From assembly GCA_022843845.1 (NCBI GenBank), contig JALHMW010000040.1, positions 1 through 36,048 on the forward strand: DNA of 36,048 nt, read 5' to 3'. The DNA is from Archangium sp. (GTDB taxonomy: Bacteria; Myxococcota; Myxococcia; Myxococcales; Myxococcaceae). A program made the translations under genes and the position numbers. The notes beneath the pieces were generated by a model, which had not been told where the DNA came from, did no database searches, and saw only the letters and a program-made list of their open reading frames with translations. The stretch's first letter is position 1; every line of letters begins with the position of its first letter. Positions 30,824 to 36,048 of the stretch are shown here, piece after piece.

Positions 30824-32335
30824 ATGCGAGCGTTCGTCCTGGCCGTCTGTGCGTTTTCTTTCGGCTGTCCCGGGCGCGTCATCATCGAACAGAACTTCGG
30901 TGAGCCGACGGTTCTGACGATGCAGGACGGCGTCTGGGCTCAGTCGACGCTCCTGAGGATCCGCACCAGCCCAGGCGAGGTCGGCAGGGCAGGCCTTCGC
31001 GTCACGAACGCGGGCGTTGGTCTGCTCAAGCTCGTGAGCGTGACGAGGACGAACGGCGCGCCGGTGAAGGTCGAATCAGAGCGGCCCGCCAACCCGGTCT
31101 TCGAGCTCGACGTCAAGGACGCGAGCTTCATCGAAGCCGGCCGGTCGCTCGAGATTCCGGTCACCTTTCGCGCACCGGGCGGGAGCGACAGCGAGGCCGC
31201 GACGGTCGAGCTGCTCTTCTCTGGCGTGTTCGAGGGTGAAAGCCGGGTCGCGGTCTCGATCGTCGGCGCGGTCGAACGGACCGACTGCCTCACGGCGATG
31301 GACGTCGACTTCGGCCGCATCACCGCCGGAGCAGAACAAGCTGCCGTCATCTCGGTGAGCAACCCTTCGACGATCGAACAGTCAGCGACGCTCGGCCCGC
31401 TGGAGGGAGATGGCGCCGAGCACTTCTCCGTGGTGCGGCCGGCAGCGAACCAGGTGGTGGTGGCGCCGGGGTCGACCCTGACGATTCCCGTGTTCCATCG
31501 ACCGACGGCGCCTGGCACTCGACAGGTGTTCCTGACGCTCCGCGCGAACGCGGGGTGTCCTGACGTGCGGTTGTCGCTTCGAGGGGATTCGGTCGCCGCG
31601 CCGCGGTTCGAGGTCGAGCCAGGCCTCACGCTCGACTTCGCTGCGGTTCCCTTCTTCGCGGGCCGACACAATCTCTCCGTGCAGCAGGTGACCGTGCGGA
31701 ACGCCGGCCTGGGTCTGCTCGACTTTCGCGGCGCGCCGAGCGTGCAGGCGTTGAACCCCGAATCGCGGGCCGACGAGCTGTGCCTCGGTGAAGTCGACGT
31801 GACCAGCGGCGCGTGTGTACCCGAGGCGTGGTGGGTCTTCGGCCTCGAAGCCAACGTCTCGCGCGCATTTCCCATCACGGTCGCCATCAAAGACGCCTCG
31901 GGGCCCAAACGCTGGGCCGTGAAGTTCCTGACGAACGACCTGAGGCGGCCCGAGGTTCAGCTGATCGTCACCGCGAGCCCGAGGGTCGTGCCTCCGTGCA
32001 ACTACCGCGTCGATCCGCAGACGCTCACCTTCGGGCCGGTCGTCGGGGGGACCACCGCGGTCCTCTCCGCGAACGTCTGCAACCTGGCCCCGCTGCAGTC
32101 CGCGGGCGACCTGTGTCTGCTCGATTCGTTTCGGATCGTCGGTGACGACGCGGCGTGGTTCGCGGTCGACCCGTTCTTGCTCAACCTCACGTTGGGACCA
32201 CGTCTGTGTGCGCCCATCGCCGTCAAGGCGACCGGTGCCGGTCGAAGTGGCATCCGCCGTGCCCTCCTCGAGTTCGCCATCTCGGATCCATCGAGCTCGC
32301 GCGTTCAGCTCCCGGTCTCGTTCTCGGTGCCCTGA
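30824..32335 (+). CDS. Choice-of-anchor-D (ASH-like) lipoprotein
   Basis: The ATG at 30824 gives 503 residues with a lipobox (FSFGC, Cys15); a GTG at 30794 would put ten polar residues before the signal. The mature protein consists of four or so Ig-like beta modules with repeated turns: LRVTNAGVGLLKLVSV, VDFGRITAGAEQAAVISVSN, TVRNAGLGLLDFRG and LTFGPVVGGTTAVLSANVCN. These are features of the choice-of-anchor-D / ASH type of surface domain. It probably sits on the outer membrane surface. It is divergent from the hup-hyp operon across a 173-bp region. Confidence 0.82.
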   Translation: MRAFVLAVCAFSFGCPGRVIIEQNFGEPTVLTMQDGVWAQSTLLRIRTSPGEVGRAGLRVTNAGVGLLKLVSVTRTNGAPVKVESERPANPVFELDVKDASFIEAGRSLEIPVTFRAPGGSDSEAATVELLFSGVFEGESRVAVSIVGAVERTDCLTAMDVDFGRITAGAEQAAVISVSNPSTIEQSATLGPLEGDGAEHFSVVRPAANQVVVAPGSTLTIPVFHRPTAPGTRQVFLTLRANAGCPDVRLSLRGDSVAAPRFEVEPGLTLDFAAVPFFAGRHNLSVQQVTVRNAGLGLLDFRGAPSVQALNPESRADELCLGEVDVTSGACVPEAWWVFGLEANVSRAFPITVAIKDASGPKRWAVKFLTNDLRRPEVQLIVTASPRVVPPCNYRVDPQTLTFGPVVGGTTAVLSANVCNLAPLQSAGDLCLLDSFRIVGDDAAWFAVDPFLLNLTLGPRLCAPIAVKATGAGRSGIRRALLEFAISDPSSSRVQLPVSFSVP

Positions 32336-32472
32336 CCGTCTGACTCGATGGATGCGCGCGTGGACTCCACCCTCGTTCTCGCGCGGTGAGAGTCGACGCT
32401 GTCCCTGTGAAGTGCGTGTCGTCGAGCCCCGGCCTGTCGCTTGCTCTTCGGCCAGCGCGGGAGGGCATTCAC

Positions 32473-34080
32473 ATGCTCGCGAGGGTTCGGTCAGGGGCGT
32501 TGGTCGGCATCGAGGCCGTGGTGGTCGAGGTCGAGGTCGACATGGCGCTCGGGCTGCCGTTCTTCAACGTCGTCGGCCTGCCGGACGGCGCGGTGAAAGA
32601 GAGCAAGGTGCGGGTGGTGTCGGCGCTGAAGAACTGCGGCTTCGTGTTGCCGCAGAAGCGCATCACGGTGAACCTGGCGCCGGCCGACTTGAAGAAAGAG
32701 GGCGCGACCTTCGAGCTGCCCATCGCGCTCGGCGTGCTCGCCGCGGGAGGGCTCCTCGAACCCGACGCGCTCGAGGGCTACCTCTTCGGCGGTGAGCTCT
32801 CACTCGATGGCGCGGTGAAGCCGATTCGTGGGGTGCTTCCGCTCGCGCTCGCGGCGAGAGACGCGGGCTTTCGTGGCGTGCTGGTGCCGCTCGCGAACGC
32901 CGCCGAGGCCGCGCTCGTCGACCGCATCGAGGTGATTCCCGTCGCGACGATTCAAGAGGCCGTGTCACACCTCTCGGGAGACGCGCCCATCGCGCCGTTT
33001 CATCGCGGCAGCGGAGAACCTGCGCGCCCGGTCCACGCGCTCGACATGGCCGACGTGCGTGGACAGGACGACGTGAAGGACGCGTTCGAGCTCGCCGCTG
33101 CGGGTGGCCACAACGTGCTCGTCTGCGGGCCGCCCGGCTCGGGCAAGACGATGCTCGCGCGCCGCATGCCGACGATTCTTCCCGCGATGCGCTTCGAGGA
33201 GGCGCTCGACGTCACCCGCATCTATTCGGTGCTGGGCCTCGTGCCGCAAGACTCAGCGCTCATCCGCGAGCGGCCGTTTCGCGCGCCGCACCACACCATC
33301 AGCGACGCAGGTCTCGTCGGCGGCGGCCCGCTCGCGCGGCCGGGAGAGCTCTCCATGGCCCACCGCGGCGTCCTCTTCCTCGACGAGCTGCCCGAGTTTC
33401 GCAGGCACGTGCTCGAGGTGCTCCGCCAGCCGCTGGAGGAGGGCGCCATTCGCCTCGCGCGCGCGAACCAGCACGTCAGCTGCCCGTGCGAGGTGATGCT
33501 CGTCGCGGCGATGAACCCGTGCCCGTGTGGCTACTTCAACGTCGCGGAGCGCATCTGCGAGTGCGCCCGCAGCCGCGTGCTCGACTACCACGCGCGCATC
33601 TCGGGCCCGCTCCTCGACCGCATCGACATCACCATGCAGTCGCGGCCCGTCGAGGTGAAGACGATGACGGAGCTCCATCAACGCCGGCTCCCGTCTTCGC
33701 ACTATCGAGACCGCGTCGAGGCCGCGCGGGAACGGCAGGCGAGCCGCTTCTCCGACACGCCGGGTGTGCTCACCAACGCGCAGATGACGCCGAAGCAGCT
33801 CGCCACGCACTGCACGCTCAACGCGCGCTCCCAGAAGCTGCTCAAGCAGGCCGTCGACAAGTTCGGCCTCTCGGCGCGCGCGCACGACCGCATCTTGAAG
33901 CTCTCGCGAACCCGGGCCGACCTCGAGGGCCGCCCCGACATCGCGGAGCAGGACCTCACCTTCGCCATCGGCTGCCGCGTCATCGATCGACGCAGCTGGC
34001 TGGGCTCACTCGGCGCCGAGACGAGGCCTGCGGCGCCAATGAAGTTCTCTGCCGACGAAGCGCCGGCGGAGGAGGGTTAG
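32473..34080 (+). CDS. comM: ComM/YifB-type magnesium-chelatase-like AAA+ ATPase
   Basis: The ATG at 32473, preceded by GGGAGGG, gives 535 residues starting MLARVRSGALVGIEA, the usual family N-terminus; an upstream start at 32386 adds 29 unrelated residues. The N-terminal domain (about 1-165) has the S5/Lon-like fold (VNLAPADLKKEGATFELPIAL). The AAA+ core has Walker A GPPGSGKT (219-226), RAPHHTISDAGLVGGG, Walker B VLFLDELPEF near 300-309 and NPCPCGYF with a C-rich insert. The C-terminal domain has ARISGPLLDRIDI and a helix with LSARAHDRILKLSRT. ComM is a hexameric helicase that promotes branch migration during natural transformation; orthologues occur widely. Its stop overlaps the end of the convergent DUF4476 gene. 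Confidence 0.93.
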   Translation: MLARVRSGALVGIEAVVVEVEVDMALGLPFFNVVGLPDGAVKESKVRVVSALKNCGFVLPQKRITVNLAPADLKKEGATFELPIALGVLAAGGLLEPDALEGYLFGGELSLDGAVKPIRGVLPLALAARDAGFRGVLVPLANAAEAALVDRIEVIPVATIQEAVSHLSGDAPIAPFHRGSGEPARPVHALDMADVRGQDDVKDAFELAAAGGHNVLVCGPPGSGKTMLARRMPTILPAMRFEEALDVTRIYSVLGLVPQDSALIRERPFRAPHHTISDAGLVGGGPLARPGELSMAHRGVLFLDELPEFRRHVLEVLRQPLEEGAIRLARANQHVSCPCEVMLVAAMNPCPCGYFNVAERICECARSRVLDYHARISGPLLDRIDITMQSRPVEVKTMTELHQRRLPSSHYRDRVEAARERQASRFSDTPGVLTNAQMTPKQLATHCTLNARSQKLLKQAVDKFGLSARAHDRILKLSRTRADLEGRPDIAEQDLTFAIGCRVIDRRSWLGSLGAETRPAAPMKFSADEAPAEEG

Positions 34081-35816
34081 CGCTGCTCGGAGTACACCTC
34101 GACGAACTCCTCGGCCTGGAAGCTGTTGTTGAACTTCGTCGAGAGGCCGAGCGCGTGCTGCGGGTTCACCACGTGCGACGCCGCGTGCTTGGCGATGTCG
34201 AGCTTCGTGATGGAGTTGTTGAACAGGTCCATCACCACGGAGAGCTGCATCGCCGTCATGCCGTTTCGCGCGATCATCTTCTCGAACATGTCTTCGCGGG
34301 TGATCTCGTTCATCACCGAGCGCAGCGACTGGAGCATTCCCTGGAAGACCGCCGCGTCCATCGCCTGGAAGCCGTTGCGCATCAGGCCGCACCCGGGGTC
34401 GTTCGGGCCCGTGCCGCAGTCACGCACCATCACCTGCTGCACGACGGCGGGCTGCACGGGCGGAGGCGGCCCGCGGCGATCGTCGAACTGCACCGTCATG
34501 CCGGGCATCTGCACCATCACGCCGGGCTGCACGACGGCCGGCTGCGGGAAGCCGGGCTGCTGCACGATGACGCCGGGCGCGACGACCATTCCCGGCTGAA
34601 CGACGATGCCGCCGGGGCCAACCATGCCCGGCTGCCAGAGCACGCCCGGCGGCTGCTGCGCCATCAACTGCGTGTACCCGCTCTGCATCATCGAGCTGCG
34701 GAACTTCGCCGAGAAGCCGATGGCGTGCTGCGGGTTGACCAGCCTCGGCGCGGCGCGCTGCGCGAAGTCGAGCTTCATCATCTCGCTGTTGAAGAGGTCG
34801 AGCATCGGCTCGAACTGCGCCGCCGTGAGGTAGTTGTTCTCGAGCATGCTGTTGGCCATCGAGCCCCGCATCATCTCGGAGCGGTTGGCGCGAAGGCCTT
34901 GCAGGAAGCCCTGGTACGTCGGGGCCTCCATCGCGAACTGGCCGTCGCGAATCATCATACAGCCGGGGTCGTTGGGCCCGGTGCCACAGTCGCGGCGCAC
35001 CATCGGCGGCGGTTGCGGCACGACGACCTGCTGCGGCAGGTTGACGCGGAAGGCGATCTCACGGAACGCGAGCTCCTGGCCCTGGGCGTTGAAGACCGCG
35101 ACGTGCGCGATGAAGCGGCCGTTCGAGAAGTCCTCTTCGGCCAGCGTCGAGTAGCGCAGCACGTGGTTGTACGCGTTCCTCCAGACGAACGGAGACGTCG
35201 GCACCGTCCACATCTGCGTCGTCACCCAGTCGCTCCAGTCGCCCTCGAAGGAGCGGAAGCGCGTCGCGACGTAGAAGCCCTGGCCCTGCATCGCCTCGAA
35301 CGTCACCTCGGGCAGGCTGAGCTGCACGGCGCGCTCGTTCTGGAAGGGCACGGCGGTCGCCACCCTGATGGGCGAGAGCTGCACGAAGGGGAACGCGGGG
35401 GCCACCGGCTGGCCGCCACGGCGCTGCTCACGCCGGTTGCCGCCACGACGGCCGTCGCTCCACATCGCCACGCGCACCGTCTCGAGCGCGTCGAGGCCGC
35501 GCTGAATGTCGTCGGTGACGCCGAGCGGGCAGGCCGCGAACGGCGCCTGCTGGCCGATGACGGCGAGCTCGTTGCGTACCTGGTTCAGCTCGGAGAGCGG
35601 GGTCGGCAGCCGCCTGATGCCGTCGAGGCGATCGGTGAGCGCGTTGAGCGCAGGGCCAATCTGGTTCCGGCACCTGCCGTTCGAGCGTTGCGCGCGGTCG
35701 AAGGCGTCTTCGACGGCGTCGGTCGCGGCGTTGAGTGGCCGGCTCCAGGGCTGGGCGGCAGCGAGTGCGGAAGTCAGGATCACCGTTGCACAGCAGGCGT
35801 GAATCAGGGGTCTCAT
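34077..35816 (-). CDS. Secreted protein with two DUF4476 domains
   Basis: The ATG at 35816 gives 579 residues with a signal peptide (LIHACCATVILTSALAAAQPW); an earlier in-frame start at 35876 would place 20 residues before it. An N-terminal helical part (about 23-110) is followed by a beta domain (about 125-265; FYVATRFRSFEGDWSDWVT). Two DUF4476 domains follow at about 273-375 and 465-575. Each begins RDCGTGPNDPGC and has MRxGF/QAM and FNxxxxKLDxA blocks, so they arose by duplication. The linker is rich in Pro and Gly with QPGM-type units. DUF4476 has no assigned function. The TAA stop overlaps the end of the comM gene by four bases. Confidence 0.82.
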   Translation of the reverse strand: MRPLIHACCATVILTSALAAAQPWSRPLNAATDAVEDAFDRAQRSNGRCRNQIGPALNALTDRLDGIRRLPTPLSELNQVRNELAVIGQQAPFAACPLGVTDDIQRGLDALETVRVAMWSDGRRGGNRREQRRGGQPVAPAFPFVQLSPIRVATAVPFQNERAVQLSLPEVTFEAMQGQGFYVATRFRSFEGDWSDWVTTQMWTVPTSPFVWRNAYNHVLRYSTLAEEDFSNGRFIAHVAVFNAQGQELAFREIAFRVNLPQQVVVPQPPPMVRRDCGTGPNDPGCMMIRDGQFAMEAPTYQGFLQGLRANRSEMMRGSMANSMLENNYLTAAQFEPMLDLFNSEMMKLDFAQRAAPRLVNPQHAIGFSAKFRSSMMQSGYTQLMAQQPPGVLWQPGMVGPGGIVVQPGMVVAPGVIVQQPGFPQPAVVQPGVMVQMPGMTVQFDDRRGPPPPVQPAVVQQVMVRDCGTGPNDPGCGLMRNGFQAMDAAVFQGMLQSLRSVMNEITREDMFEKMIARNGMTAMQLSVVMDLFNNSITKLDIAKHAASHVVNPQHALGLSTKFNNSFQAEEFVEVYSEQR

Positions 35817-35893
35817 AGTCCGTCCGTGGTGGGCTGAAGGTGCCGGAAATGACGCTGGAATTTCACAGGGATTCAAGACGCAGGAACAAAGCA

Positions 35894-35923
35894 GCCGGGT
35901 GGATCGGATTCCACAACCCCGGC
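35894..35923 (-). terminator. Hairpin after the right-edge gene
   Basis: On the minus strand GCCGGG and CCCGGC form the outer stem, TGGA and TCCA the inner stem around a six-base loop, with a four-base bulge. It starts 21 bases after the stop codon of the right-edge gene and is followed by TGCTTTGTTCC. This could be a weak intrinsic terminator separating that gene from the DUF4476 gene. Confidence 0.35.
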
Positions 35924-35944
35924 AACCAAGGAGCCGTCGGAGAA

Positions 35945-36048
35945 TTAGTCGGCGGGACTGCGGTACTTGCGGATCTTGCCAACGAGCCGCTGTCGAGCGC
36001 TCGCGTAGGTGCCGTAGGTGATGCCGCGTGACCTGCAGAAGTCTCGGC
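35945..36048 (-). CDS. C-terminal end of an unidentified gene (possible helix-turn-helix)
   Basis: A frame enters from the right edge on the minus strand and ends in TAA at 35947-35945, giving 33 residues that include RDFCRSRGITYGTYASARQR and a basic end KIRKYRSPAD. About five of every six codons end in G or C, as in the neighbouring genes, which supports coding. The FCRSRGITYGTY pattern resembles the turn of a helix-turn-helix seen in some transposase or regulator proteins, but the fragment is too short to assign. Confidence 0.45.
   Translation of the reverse strand, partial: RDFCRSRGITYGTYASARQRLVGKIRKYRSPAD

Noticed and set aside
32345..32395. CGCGCG inverted arms after the choice-of-anchor-D gene as a terminator
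   Set aside because: Six-base GC-only arms with a 19-base loop are common by chance here, and no T-tract follows.

Overview
The window looks like a chromosomal segment of a myxobacterium (Myxococcota), though this is inferred from gene content rather than from a marker gene. The grounds are a very high GC content, an FHA-domain sigma-54 activator, a Pkn2-type serine/threonine kinase with the HRDVSPQN catalytic loop, PEGA-domain proteins, many lipoproteins with Gly/Ser/Ala-rich N-termini, a protein of CG-rich 45-residue repeats, an Oar-like TonB-dependent receptor and a choice-of-anchor-D protein. No rRNA, tRNA, CRISPR array or insertion sequence was found. No stretch longer than about 300 bases lacks a gene.

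Layout. 1-6.0 kb is a signalling and envelope region: the 5' part of a lipoprotein gene at the left edge, the FHA/sigma-54 activator, a minus-strand trio (esterase, PEGA protein, lipoprotein), then a serine/threonine kinase whose promoter and start region have been duplicated in tandem just upstream. 6.0-15.1 kb holds a short-chain dehydrogenase, a 64-cysteine repeat lipoprotein, a predicted outer-membrane barrel, a tightly overlapped three-gene unit (DUF4178 protein, 53-residue protein, DUF350 protein) and a divergent lamin-tail-domain lipoprotein. 15.1-18.3 kb holds a ParE-type toxin-antitoxin pair, a lone B12-binding-type radical SAM protein and an NmrA-like protein with a palindrome at its promoter.

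18.4-30.7 kb, all on the minus strand, is the functional core. A probable sigma-54 promoter leads into hupFJ (a HypC/HupF-HybE fusion), hupK, hypA, hypB (with seven 12-residue histidine-rich repeats), hypF, hypC, hypD and hypE. This is a full set for building the NiFe(CN)2CO centre of a [NiFe] hydrogenase: HypF and HypE make the cyanide ligands, HypC and HypD assemble the Fe unit, HypA and HypB deliver nickel, and HupF, HybE and HupK assist assembly of an uptake-type enzyme. No catalytic large or small subunit and no endopeptidase is present here, so the enzyme must be encoded elsewhere. After hypE a separate consensus-like promoter drives an Oar-like TonB-dependent receptor and a lipoprotein.

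30.8-36.0 kb holds a choice-of-anchor-D lipoprotein, a ComM/YifB-type AAA ATPase, a secreted protein with two DUF4476 domains whose end overlaps the ATPase gene, and the 3' end of an unidentified gene at the right edge.

The items most worth following up are the HupF-HybE fusion with its HupK partner, the DUF4178/53-aa/DUF350 unit, and the tandem duplication at the kinase start.
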